Assembly (NCBI GenBank): GCA_021294835.1
Contig: JAJTDF010000006.1
Location: forward strand, 1-61,841
Reading direction: 5' to 3'
Origin: Planctomycetaceae bacterium
GTDB lineage: Bacteria; Planctomycetota; Phycisphaerae; Phycisphaerales; UBA1924
Length of the DNA stretch: 61,841 nt
Part shown: piece after piece, positions 19,546 to 28,470 of the stretch
Numbering within the stretch: position 1 is the first letter of the stretch
Layout of the letters: each line of letters begins with the position of its first letter
Made by a program: the position numbers and the translations under genes
The notes under the pieces: generated by a model
Database searches by the model: none
What the model was told of the DNA's origin: nothing
Seen by the model: only the letters and a program-made list of their open reading frames with translations

Positions 19546-21762
19546 GTGTTCAAACGCGTTGCCTTTGCGTGCCTGCTGCTGGCCTCCATCGGGGGCACGG
19601 CTGTCGCACGGCCGGACGGCCTGGCGGGCACCCCGCGGCAACCCGCACCGCTGCAGCGGGCGGCGGAACTGGAAACCGGCCAGATCATCGCCCGCCCTTG
19701 GCCCGAGAGCATCGCCAAGGCCCAGGCCATGCTGGAGACGCTCGCCGCTCAGGGCGTGCGGATCGTCCGCGAGGTCCGCGGCACCGACGAGTGGCTGATC
19801 GCCTCGGGCGTGAACGGCACGCAAGCGCTCTCCGCACAACTGCGTGACACCGGACTGTTCGAATACGTCCACCCTGATGCCCGCGTCTATCCGGCGAGCA
19901 CGCCCGATGACAGTCTGTATCCGGAGCAGTGGCACCACCGCGTGCTGCGGAGCGAGTTGGCGTGGTCGATCAACACCGGCGCCCCGTCAACCGTGGTGGC
20001 GGTGGTGGACACGGGGATCGATCTGGATCACCCCGACCTGATCGGCCGTCGCGTGCTGGGCTGGCGGACCATCGGCACGGCGGTGCAGCAGGCCTCGCTG
20101 GCCGACCCGCTGATCAGCGACATCTTCGGGCATGGCACGGCGATCGCCGGCATTGTCGCAGCGGTGGGCAACAACGCCGCCGGCGTCACCGGTCTGGGAT
20201 GGGATATGCGGGTCATGCCCGTGCGGGTGAGCACCTCCCTTGACGGCGGAGCGTTGCTCTCTGACGTGCTGCTGGGGGCCAGAACGGCCGCGGAGCAGGG
20301 GGTGAAGTTCGTGTCGGTCAGTTACAGCGGGGTGGAGTTTCCGGCGGTGAAGGCCACCGGGGACTATCTGGCGACGCTGGACGCCAGCCTGTTCTTCGCT
20401 GCGGGCAATCTGGGCAACACGCTGGACCCTGATCTGGACTGGGCCAACGTGTTCGTGGTCGGCGCCACCGACCAGAACGACATCACGCCGCCGTTCTCGG
20501 TTCGCGGCGCCATGGTGGACCTGACCGCCCCGGGCGTGGGCGTGCTGACCTGCGAAGTCGGCGGCAACTACACCTTCTTCACCGGCACCTCGTTCTCGAC
20601 GCCGATGGTCGCTGCCGCAGCGGCCCTGGCTTGGACGGCCAACCCCACGCTCACACGCACGCAATGGGAGCAGGTGCTTCGCACCACCGCGGTGGATCTG
20701 GGCCCGCCCGGCGACGACCCCGAGCACGGCGACGGTCGCCTGGACCTGTTCAGCGTGCTGGCGGCGGCGACCGGGCAATCAGCGTTGCCCAGGGCCCAGG
20801 ACGACACGGTGCTGGCGCTCTCCGGCGAGGGGACCGTGCTGGACGTGCTGGCCAACGACGGCGATCCGGGCCGCGGTCCGCTGAGCATCACCGCCTTCGC
20901 GTCATCGTCGCTCGCCGGCGGAAGCGTCACGACGACCACCGGGCCGGGCGGCCGGCCGGCCCTGCTGTACACCCCGCCGGCGGGGCTGAGCAGCGGGTCG
21001 GACCAGTTCAGCTACACCATCACCAACAGCGCGGGCAACACCGCTACCGCGACGGTGAACGTGAGCGTTCAACCGGCCGGCGACTACGCGATCGGCCTCG
21101 GTGAACCATCGACCATCCCCGGCCTCAAGGCGGTGTTCTACGACCTGCCGCCGGGAACCACTTCTTTGCCGAACCTCGAACTGCTGCAGCCGGGCCCGAC
21201 GGAAACGCTCGCGTGGATCAACAACCCGGCGCCCTTCGGGCCGTACGCCATCGTCGGCCGTTCGCAGAACGCCGGCGTGAGCATCACCGGGCTGTTCCGG
21301 GCCGAACGCACCGGGAGTTACCGCTTTGTGCTGCAGGCCGACGACGGCGCGAGGCTGACCGTCTCCGGCGTGCCGGTCATCGAGCGTCCGGGGCTCGGCT
21401 TGGAGACCAGCGAGGGCGTGGTGCGGCTGCGGGCCGGCCAGCACACCCTTCACCTGGAGCACTTTCAGGCCGATGGCGAGAGCGCCCTGGTGCTCAGCGT
21501 GCAGCGGCCGGGCCTCCCGCTGACCGAAGCGCCCTCGGCCCTGTTCTCACAACTGCGGCAACTGGCCGACATCGTGGGCATCGGCGGGGCCCCGCCCGGT
21601 GACGGACTGCTGACCGGTGACGACTTTGTCGCGTTCGTCGCCGCGTTTGCGGCCGATGACCCGCTCGCTGACCTGACGGGGATCGGCGGGGGAAGCCCCG
21701 ACGGACTGGTGACCGGCGATGACTTCATCGCGTTCATCAACGCGTTCGCAGGCGGGGGTTGA
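19546..21762 (+). CDS. Secreted S8 (subtilisin-like) peptidase with PA14-like and dockerin-like C terminus
   Basis: The 738-residue product has a signal peptide (VFKRVAFACLLLASIGG...). An S8 catalytic domain follows, with Asp in VVDTGIDLDHPD (about 155), His in FGHGTAIAG (about 196) and Ser in GTSFSTPMVA (about 350). Next come an Ig/cadherin-like segment (DTVLALSGEGTVLDVLANDGD), a PA14-like beta domain (GLFRAERTGSYRF, then LQADDGARL) and two EF-hand-like repeats ending DGLLTGDDFVAF and DGLVTGDDFIAF. The end lacks the two flanking Cys seen in the other dockerin-like tails here. The GTG at 19546 is preferred: AAGGA lies 12 bases upstream and it begins the signal peptide. Likely exported, Ca2+-binding; the anchor partner is unknown. 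Confidence 0.9.
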   Translation: MFKRVAFACLLLASIGGTAVARPDGLAGTPRQPAPLQRAAELETGQIIARPWPESIAKAQAMLETLAAQGVRIVREVRGTDEWLIASGVNGTQALSAQLRDTGLFEYVHPDARVYPASTPDDSLYPEQWHHRVLRSELAWSINTGAPSTVVAVVDTGIDLDHPDLIGRRVLGWRTIGTAVQQASLADPLISDIFGHGTAIAGIVAAVGNNAAGVTGLGWDMRVMPVRVSTSLDGGALLSDVLLGARTAAEQGVKFVSVSYSGVEFPAVKATGDYLATLDASLFFAAGNLGNTLDPDLDWANVFVVGATDQNDITPPFSVRGAMVDLTAPGVGVLTCEVGGNYTFFTGTSFSTPMVAAAAALAWTANPTLTRTQWEQVLRTTAVDLGPPGDDPEHGDGRLDLFSVLAAATGQSALPRAQDDTVLALSGEGTVLDVLANDGDPGRGPLSITAFASSSLAGGSVTTTTGPGGRPALLYTPPAGLSSGSDQFSYTITNSAGNTATATVNVSVQPAGDYAIGLGEPSTIPGLKAVFYDLPPGTTSLPNLELLQPGPTETLAWINNPAPFGPYAIVGRSQNAGVSITGLFRAERTGSYRFVLQADDGARLTVSGVPVIERPGLGLETSEGVVRLRAGQHTLHLEHFQADGESALVLSVQRPGLPLTEAPSALFSQLRQLADIVGIGGAPPGDGLLTGDDFVAFVAAFAADDPLADLTGIGGGSPDGLVTGDDFIAFINAFAGGG

Positions 21763-21875
21763 TCGAAATCACCAGGGGCTGGGATGACCGGATTGCGGGG
21801 TGATTCTGACCGGATGTTCATCTTCCGGAGTTCCGCACAGCACGCACGAACCGCCCGACCGCGAAAGATCCAGAC

Positions 21876-23822
21876 ATGCTCAGTCATCTCCGCCCCGCTG
21901 CCGCCGTCCTCTCAGCCTGTGGTCTGCTCGCCTGCTTGAGCGCCAGTGCCGGCGCGCAGCCGCTGGCGCCGGCCGGAGCCCCGGTGGAGCGCTTCGACGG
22001 CCACGCGGTGGTGCGGGTGCAGATCTCCACGCCGGAGGACCTGGAACTGATGCTGCAGATCAGCCCGGACCCGTGGTCGTGCCGGCTGGGCCTGGGGCCG
22101 ATGGACTTCCGCATCCCGCCCGACCGCTGGGCCGCCCTTCGGGCCACGGGCCTGCCTCACCAGGTGATCATCCCGGACGTGCAGTCGCTGGTGGATGCGG
22201 AGAACGAGCGGCTGGCCGGCCAACTCGGCGGCGTCGGCGTGCTGAACGAGGGGCCGGCCCCCATCGCGTGGTTCAGCGACTTCAAGACGCTCGATCAGAT
22301 CTCCGCCTTCGCCGACTCGCTGGTGACGACGTACCCGACCAGAATCGCTCGCATCACCATCGGCTCATCGGTCCAGCAGCGGCCCATCTGGCTGCTGCGC
22401 ATCGCCGACCCTGCCACACCCGCCGACGCGCCGGCGATCTTCATCAACGGCGGCTTGCATGCTCGCGAGTGGGTCAGCCCGATGACGGCGATGTTCATCG
22501 CCAACCAACTGGCTACCGGCGACGGCAGCATCCGCATCGCCCAGGCCCTCCAGCGGTTTCAGTTTTTCATCCTGCCGGTGGCCAACCCCGACGGCTACGT
22601 CTTCTCCTGGACCAACAACCGCATGTGGCGGAAGAACCGCCGCCAGACCGGCACAACCAGCTTCGGCATCGATCTCAACCGCAACTGGTCGTACGGCTTC
22701 GGTCGCAACTCCGGCTCCAGCGGCAACCTCGGCAGCGATGTCTACCGGGGCCCATCGGCGTTCAGCGAGCCCGAAACTCAGGCCCTTCGCGACTTCGTGA
22801 CCGCCCGGCCGTTCATCCGCAGCCACTTTGACCTGCACAGCTACTCGCAGTTGCTGCTGCAGCCGTGGGCCTATCAGAACGCCGCCCACCCCAGCCCGGC
22901 CCTGTTCGCGGACTTCTCCGCGGCCATGCTCGCCGCCATCAACGCCTCCAACGGCGCCACCTACACCGCCGGCCCCACCGGCAGCATCCTCTATCTCGCC
23001 TCGGGCACCAGTTCCGACTGGTCCACCGGCGCCCGCGACGCCATCGGCTACGGCGTGGAGCTCCGCGACACCGGCCAGTTCGGCTTTATTCTGCCCGCCA
23101 GCCAGATCACCCCCACCGGGCAGGAGATGTTCGCCGCCCTGCTGGCCTTCAGCGAGCGGCTGGCCGGTCTGCCCCGCGTGCAGGTCACCAATCGGGCGTT
23201 GCCGCCGCAGCCGCCCATCCCGCCGGCCACCACCGATCCGGCCCCGCCGTTCACCGACGCCTCCCAGCCGTTCACGCTGGCCCTGAAGGTCACCGCACTG
23301 CCGGGCGGCATCGTGCCCGGATCCGTCCGCGTCGTGTACCGCATGAGTTCGTGCACCCCCGGCGGCAACGCCGACGGCTGGTACGAGCAGGCGATCCCGG
23401 TGGATGTTCAGCCGGCCACTGCGCTGGACACGCTGGTGCAGGTCACCCTGCCGACCCCGCCGTGCGGCCGCACCCTGCAGTACGGCGTGCTGGCCACCGG
23501 AGCCGACGGCCGCACCATCGCCAGCCCGCTCACCTGGCCGGCACGCCCCTTCCGCGTGACCGGCGGCCGGGCCATCGGCTCCGCCGAGCCCGTCGCCTGC
23601 ACCGGCGGGCCGTGCCCGGCCGACATCGCCGGCATCGGCGGGGCCGCCCTTCCCGACGGCGTTGCCACCGGCGACGACTTCGTCGCCTTCATCAACGGCT
23701 TTGTCGCCAGCGAGTGCCAGGCGGATATCGCCGGCATCGGCGGCGTCCTCGGTGCCGACGGCCAGGTGACCGGCGACGACTTCATCGCCTTCATCAACGC
23801 TTTCGCCGCCGTATGCAACTGA
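21876..23822 (+). CDS. Secreted M14 zinc carboxypeptidase with GC-type dockerin tail
   Basis: A 648-residue exported metallocarboxypeptidase. A signal peptide ends near ASAGAQP. The M14 zinc ligands are in GGLHAREW (His and Glu near 195-198) and DLHSYSQ (His near 320); substrate-binding NRNW is near 268 and the catalytic Glu in ELRDTG near 395. After a beta-rich region the protein ends with two dockerin-like repeats bracketed by Cys (CPADIAGIGG..., ending VCN), each with DG.(V/A)TGDDF. It follows the S8 peptidase by 113 bases on the same strand. Together they may act in extracellular protein breakdown. Confidence 0.92.
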   Translation: MLSHLRPAAAVLSACGLLACLSASAGAQPLAPAGAPVERFDGHAVVRVQISTPEDLELMLQISPDPWSCRLGLGPMDFRIPPDRWAALRATGLPHQVIIPDVQSLVDAENERLAGQLGGVGVLNEGPAPIAWFSDFKTLDQISAFADSLVTTYPTRIARITIGSSVQQRPIWLLRIADPATPADAPAIFINGGLHAREWVSPMTAMFIANQLATGDGSIRIAQALQRFQFFILPVANPDGYVFSWTNNRMWRKNRRQTGTTSFGIDLNRNWSYGFGRNSGSSGNLGSDVYRGPSAFSEPETQALRDFVTARPFIRSHFDLHSYSQLLLQPWAYQNAAHPSPALFADFSAAMLAAINASNGATYTAGPTGSILYLASGTSSDWSTGARDAIGYGVELRDTGQFGFILPASQITPTGQEMFAALLAFSERLAGLPRVQVTNRALPPQPPIPPATTDPAPPFTDASQPFTLALKVTALPGGIVPGSVRVVYRMSSCTPGGNADGWYEQAIPVDVQPATALDTLVQVTLPTPPCGRTLQYGVLATGADGRTIASPLTWPARPFRVTGGRAIGSAEPVACTGGPCPADIAGIGGAALPDGVATGDDFVAFINGFVASECQADIAGIGGVLGADGQVTGDDFIAFINAFAAVCN

Positions 23823-23842
23823 GCCGCACGAGGGCCCACCGT

Positions 23843-25243
23843 TCAGTCCGGCTTGGACGCGGACGGCAGGGCCGGCTCAGCGTCCGCATGGCCGCCGCTG
23901 CGTTCCAGCCGTTCGATCACCACCGCGCCCACCGCATCGCCGGTGACGTTGATCACGGTGCGGAACATGTCCAGCAGCCGATCGACCGCAAGGATCACCG
24001 CCAGCCCCTCCAGCGGAATACCCACCGACTGCAGCACCACCACGAATACCACGATGCCCCCGCCGGGGATGCCCGGGGCGCCAATCGCCGAGAGCGTGGT
24101 CGCCGCCACCAGCGTGAGTTGCTGACCCAGCGTGAGGTCCATGTTGTACAGTTGGGCGATGAACACGGCGGAAATGGCCTGATACAACGCCGTGCCGTCC
24201 ATGTTGATCGTCGCCCCCAGCGAGCAGACGAAACTGGTGGTGCGTTCGCTCACGCCCAGATTCTCACGCACGCACCGCATGGTCACCGGCAGCGTCGCCG
24301 CCGATGAACTGGTCGAGAACGCCAGCAACTGCGCCGGCATCATGCCGACGATCACCCGCCAAAGGTTCGCCCCCGCCAGCCAGACCAGCGGCGCGTAGAC
24401 CACCACCAGCAGCAGCACCAGCCCCCCCACCACCGTGGCGCAGAACACCCCCAGGGCCGCCACCACCTCGGTGCCCAGCCCCGCGGCAACACGCACCATC
24501 AGGCAGAACACCGCCACCGGGGCGATCCACATCAGCCCGTGGATGATCTTGGTGAACACCTCGTTGATCGACTCGCAGAGGTTCACCAAGGGGCCCCGGC
24601 GGTCCTGCGGCAGCAGCGTCAGCCCCGCCCCCAGCACCAGGGCCATCACCACCACCTGCAGCATGTCCCCGCGGGCCAGCGCATCAAACGGGTTGGTGGG
24701 CACCGCCGAGAGCAGCATCCTCCACACCGCCGCCCCCTGCTCGGCAAGGGCCGTCGCCTGCGTCTGACGGGCCGCCACATCGCCCTGGCGGGCCTGGGCC
24801 AACTGGTTGCGGGTCTCCTCAGAGACCATGTGCCCCGGCTGCACCACGTTCACCAGCACCAGCCCGATGACAATCGCCAACACCGTGGTGACCACGAACA
24901 GCGACACCGTCCGCAGCCCGATGCGGCCCAGCCGCCGCACATCCCCCAGGGCCGCCACCCCGGCGATCAGCGAGAACAGCACCAGCGGCACGGCAATGAA
25001 CCGCAACGCCCGCAGGAACACATCGGCCGTGAAGTTGGTTGCCTCCACCGCCAGCCGGGCCGCCCCGGCCATCACCCCCGCCTGGGCGTTGGCCGGAGCA
25101 TCAGTGCGGGCGAGATACGCCGCCGCATCGTTCACGCCCAGCCAAGCCCACGAGGCAGGCGACCACCAGGCGTTCAGGGCCAACCCGACCGCCAGCCCCG
25201 CCAGAACCCCCAGCAAGATTCGCACCGGGACCGAGAGCTTCAT
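23843..25243 (-). CDS. Dicarboxylate/amino acid:cation symporter (DAACS family)
   Basis: GltP/DctA-type transporter that moves glutamate, aspartate or C4-dicarboxylates with Na+ or H+. About eight hydrophobic segments are present, with the family re-entrant loop SSSAATLPVTMRC and the binding-site motif GATINMDGTALYQ. Also present are SAIGAPGIPGGG and DRLLDMFRTVINVTGD. The 466-residue length from MKLSVPVRILLG is typical, so I prefer the ATG at 25243 over one 11 codons upstream. A 50-residue variable loop (VSEETRNQLAQARQGD) lies between membrane segments. The gene is divergent from the ABC exporter, with starts under 40 bases apart. Substrate is not determined. Confidence 0.92.
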   Translation of the reverse strand: MKLSVPVRILLGVLAGLAVGLALNAWWSPASWAWLGVNDAAAYLARTDAPANAQAGVMAGAARLAVEATNFTADVFLRALRFIAVPLVLFSLIAGVAALGDVRRLGRIGLRTVSLFVVTTVLAIVIGLVLVNVVQPGHMVSEETRNQLAQARQGDVAARQTQATALAEQGAAVWRMLLSAVPTNPFDALARGDMLQVVVMALVLGAGLTLLPQDRRGPLVNLCESINEVFTKIIHGLMWIAPVAVFCLMVRVAAGLGTEVVAALGVFCATVVGGLVLLLVVVYAPLVWLAGANLWRVIVGMMPAQLLAFSTSSSAATLPVTMRCVRENLGVSERTTSFVCSLGATINMDGTALYQAISAVFIAQLYNMDLTLGQQLTLVAATTLSAIGAPGIPGGGIVVFVVVLQSVGIPLEGLAVILAVDRLLDMFRTVINVTGDAVGAVVIERLERSGGHADAEPALPSASKPD

Positions 25244-25281
25244 GGCCGGAGCATAGTGGGCGCTCGCATCTATCATCCCGC

Positions 25282-27249
25282 GTGCAACCCGGTCGATCGT
25301 CCAGCAAACAGCGCTACCAGGCGTACCTCCAGCAACGTGCCAAGGACATCCGTGAGGGCAAATACACCCGCGGGGAGAAGCCCCCGACCGACCAACCCCG
25401 GGACTGGACCAGCGAACGCGCCCCCCACCACGCCCGCCGGGCCCAGCGTCCGATCACCGAATTGCTCCGAGCGTTCCTCGGTCTGCTTCGGGGCCACTGG
25501 GGCAAGGTCGCCTTCGCCCTCTCCACCCTCACCTTCGCCACGCTCATCGGGCTGCTGTTCCCGCTGAGCACCAAGATCGCGTTTGACTACATCATCCTGG
25601 ATTCACCCGGCCCCACCGGCCTGCCCGACTGGCTGCAGCCCTTCAGCCGCTCGCAACTGCTGTGGATGCTCGGCGGTGTCCTGATCGCCCTGACGGTCGT
25701 CAGCGCGACGGTCGGCACCCTGGGCCGCTACCAGATGACCCGGCTGGGGCAACTGGTGCGGGCTTTGGTCCGCCGCCGCATGTTCGCCCACATGGCCCGC
25801 CTCCCGCTGCACCGCCTGCAGGGCATCAAGAGCGGCGGGGTCTCCTCCATCCTGCGTGAGGACGCCGGGCTGGTGGGCGAGATGCTCTTCACAGTCGTCT
25901 ACAACCCGCTCCGGGCCGCCATCACGTTCGGCGGCGGGCTGGCCGCTATGGCCGTGCTGGATTGGCGCATGCTCGTCGGCGGTCTGGCCCTTCTGCCGGC
26001 GGTGTACTTCAGCCACCGCACCTGGATCGGCCGAATCCGGCCCATCCACCGCGCCATGAAGCAACTCCGCAGCGCCGCCGACGGTCACGCCGCCGAGGCC
26101 TTCTCGGGCATCCGCGTGGTGCGGTCCTTCGGCCGCTGGCGGTCTGAAGCCCTCCGCTTCACCACCAACAACCACTTCATGGCCCGCCAGGACATGCTCA
26201 TCTGGTTCTGGTCGCGGTGGATCGAACTCGTCTGGGTGATCCTCATCCCCACCGCCACCGCCGCCGTGCTGATCTACGGCGGGCACCGCGTACTCGGCGG
26301 GAGCCTGACCATCGGCGACGTCGCCGCCTTCAGCGCGTACCTGCTCATGCTGCTCGGCCCGCTGGAGGTGCTGGTCTCCCCCGCGTCATCCCTGCAGAAC
26401 TCCATGGCCGGCTGGGACCGCTGCCTGGACGTGCTGGCCGAGAAGCCCGAACTGGCCGAGACCTCCCGCCGCGCCGGCCAGCCGGCCCGCCCGGTGCTGG
26501 GCCGGGTGGCCCTCCGCGAGGTCTCCTTCGCCTATCCGGGGCACGAACGCCGAGTGCTCAGCGATGTGAACCTGGAGATCCCCGCCGGCTCCACGGTGGC
26601 CCTGGTGGGTCCCTCCGGCTCCGGCAAAACCACCCTGTGCAACCTGGTCGCCCGCTTCTACGACCCCTCCACCGGCGCCATCGAGCTTGATGGCTTGGAC
26701 CTGCGCGACATCGACGTCGAGGCCTTCCGCTCCCTGCTGGCCATCGTCGAGCAGGAGGTCTTCCTGTTTGACGGCAGCATCGCCGAGAACATCGCCTACG
26801 GCCGCCGCCACGCCTCGCCGGAGGACATCGCCCAGGCCGCCCGGGCCGCCAACGCCGACGGCTTCATCCGCGAACTTGAGCAGGGCTACGGCACGGTCAT
26901 CGGCGAGCGGGGCGTCCGCCTCTCCGGCGGCCAGAAGCAGCGGATCGCCATCGCCCGGGCCATCCTGGCCGACCCGCGGATCCTCATCCTCGACGAGGCC
27001 ACCAGCAACCTGGACAGCGAGAGCGAGCGGCTGATCCAGACCGCCCTGGCCGGGCTGATGAAGCGGCGGACCTGCTTTGTCATCGCCCACCGTCTCTCGA
27101 CCATCCGCAACGCCGACCTGATCGTCGTGCTCGAGAACGGGCGGATCATCGAGACCGGCCGCCATGAAGACCTCGCCGCCAGGGGCGGCCGCTACGCCCG
27201 CATGCTCCGGGCCCAGGTCGATCCGCTCAGCGACCCCGACGAGCCCTGA
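25282..27249 (+). CDS. ABC transporter, fused permease and ATPase (MsbA-like exporter)
   Basis: A 655-residue half-transporter. A basic cytoplasmic leader (residues 1-75) precedes a six-helix type IV ABC exporter domain (residues 80-370). The nucleotide-binding domain carries Walker A GPSGSGKTT near 444, signature LSGGQ near 546, Walker B ILILDEATS near 567, and an H-loop His in VIAHRLST. Homodimers of this type flip lipids or drugs. With waaA in the window, lipid A export is possible but not shown. The GTG at 25282 has no visible ribosome binding site, but no later start keeps the leader and first helix. Confidence 0.88.
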   Translation: MQPGRSSSKQRYQAYLQQRAKDIREGKYTRGEKPPTDQPRDWTSERAPHHARRAQRPITELLRAFLGLLRGHWGKVAFALSTLTFATLIGLLFPLSTKIAFDYIILDSPGPTGLPDWLQPFSRSQLLWMLGGVLIALTVVSATVGTLGRYQMTRLGQLVRALVRRRMFAHMARLPLHRLQGIKSGGVSSILREDAGLVGEMLFTVVYNPLRAAITFGGGLAAMAVLDWRMLVGGLALLPAVYFSHRTWIGRIRPIHRAMKQLRSAADGHAAEAFSGIRVVRSFGRWRSEALRFTTNNHFMARQDMLIWFWSRWIELVWVILIPTATAAVLIYGGHRVLGGSLTIGDVAAFSAYLLMLLGPLEVLVSPASSLQNSMAGWDRCLDVLAEKPELAETSRRAGQPARPVLGRVALREVSFAYPGHERRVLSDVNLEIPAGSTVALVGPSGSGKTTLCNLVARFYDPSTGAIELDGLDLRDIDVEAFRSLLAIVEQEVFLFDGSIAENIAYGRRHASPEDIAQAARAANADGFIRELEQGYGTVIGERGVRLSGGQKQRIAIARAILADPRILILDEATSNLDSESERLIQTALAGLMKRRTCFVIAHRLSTIRNADLIVVLENGRIIETGRHEDLAARGGRYARMLRAQVDPLSDPDEP

Positions 27250-27274
27250 CGCACGCTCACCCGCCCGCCGCCGA

Positions 27275-28468
27275 TCAGTCGTCAAACTGCAAGCCCGGCC
27301 GGCTCAGCCGGGGCGGCGGCCGCAGCGATATCGACACCACCACCGCCGTGGTCAGCCACATGGCCAGCATGCTGCTGCCCCCATAGGACACAAACGGCAG
27401 CGTGAGCCCGACGATCGGCAGCAGGCCGATCACCATGCCGATGTTGATCACCGCCTGCACCGCCAGAATCGCCGACAGCCCCACGATCACCAGCCGCCCG
27501 AAGGCCTCGCGGCACGCCGCCGCCGCCAGCAACGCCCCGCCCAGCCACAGCCCGTACGCGGCCAGCACGGCGATGCCCCCCACCAACCCGAAGCGGTTGA
27601 CGATGACCGCAAAGATCATGTCGTTGTGCCGCTCGGGCAGTTCGGCATAGCGGATGACGGCGCGGCTGTGGGCCTCGGGCAGGCCGGTCAGGCCGCCGGC
27701 CCCGAGCACCGTCTGAGCGGTGTACGCCTGGTAGTTCAGGTCGTCTGAAGTGTGCTTCTCCCCCCGGAACTGGGCCAACAGGCCGATGATCCGCTGCTTC
27801 TGGTAATCGTGCAACAGCGGGTAACTGGCCGGGGCGGCGCACAGACCGATGATCACGACCATCAGCATGTGCCGCACCCGCGCCCCTGCCGCCACCAGCA
27901 TGGCGAAGATCGCCGGCACGAACATCAGCGCTGTGCCCATGTCCGGCTGCAGAACGATCAGCCCGACCGGAATGAACGTCAGGATCGCCGGAGGCAGCAG
28001 CCCCAGCACCGTGCGGTGGTTCTTGCGGTACCGCAAGTAGTCCGCCGCCGCCAGCGTGAAGGCGATCTTGGCGAACTCCGCCGGCTGCAGGTCGAGCGGC
28101 CCCAGGTCAATCCACCCCCGCACGCCCTTGCGCGGAGCCACCAGCCAGCTGGGCACAAATGGCAACAGCAGCACCAGAAGCAGCAGGATGCACACCGCCA
28201 GCGCCGGCCAGGCCAGCATCCGCAGCACCCGGGCGTGCGGCCAGATCACCAGCCCGGCCGCCAGAAGCCCGACTCCAAGAAACACCGCCTGCCGTGCCGC
28301 CAAGGCGCTCAGGCCCGGCGCCGCGGCCGCCGTCCGCGTGTCCGCCCCCAGATCGATCGAGTAGATTCCCAGCAACGACAACCCCAGACCGGCGATCACA
28401 CACAGCCAGGCTGGTGTGAGCCAGTTCAGCGCGGTGCGCTCGGCCAACGGCACCGGAGGAGCGATCAT
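27275..28468 (-). CDS. rodA: RodA-type peptidoglycan glycosyltransferase (SEDS family)
   Basis: Polytopic SEDS protein that polymerises glycan strands with its partner PBP2 during cell elongation. The 397-residue product has about ten hydrophobic segments. It shows the SEDS signature stretches KGVRGWIDLGPLDLQPAEFAK, VLQPDMGTALMF, the PERHNDMIFAVI loop and VGLTLPFVSYGGSS. The ATG at 28468 follows the PBP2 stop by two bases, with GTGAGG overlapping that stop, so the two are translationally coupled. Upstream in-frame sequence is the PBP2 gene read in another frame. Confidence 0.92.
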   Translation of the reverse strand: MIAPPVPLAERTALNWLTPAWLCVIAGLGLSLLGIYSIDLGADTRTAAAAPGLSALAARQAVFLGVGLLAAGLVIWPHARVLRMLAWPALAVCILLLLVLLLPFVPSWLVAPRKGVRGWIDLGPLDLQPAEFAKIAFTLAAADYLRYRKNHRTVLGLLPPAILTFIPVGLIVLQPDMGTALMFVPAIFAMLVAAGARVRHMLMVVIIGLCAAPASYPLLHDYQKQRIIGLLAQFRGEKHTSDDLNYQAYTAQTVLGAGGLTGLPEAHSRAVIRYAELPERHNDMIFAVIVNRFGLVGGIAVLAAYGLWLGGALLAAAACREAFGRLVIVGLSAILAVQAVINIGMVIGLLPIVGLTLPFVSYGGSSMLAMWLTTAVVVSISLRPPPRLSRPGLQFDD

Positions 28469-28470
28469 CC

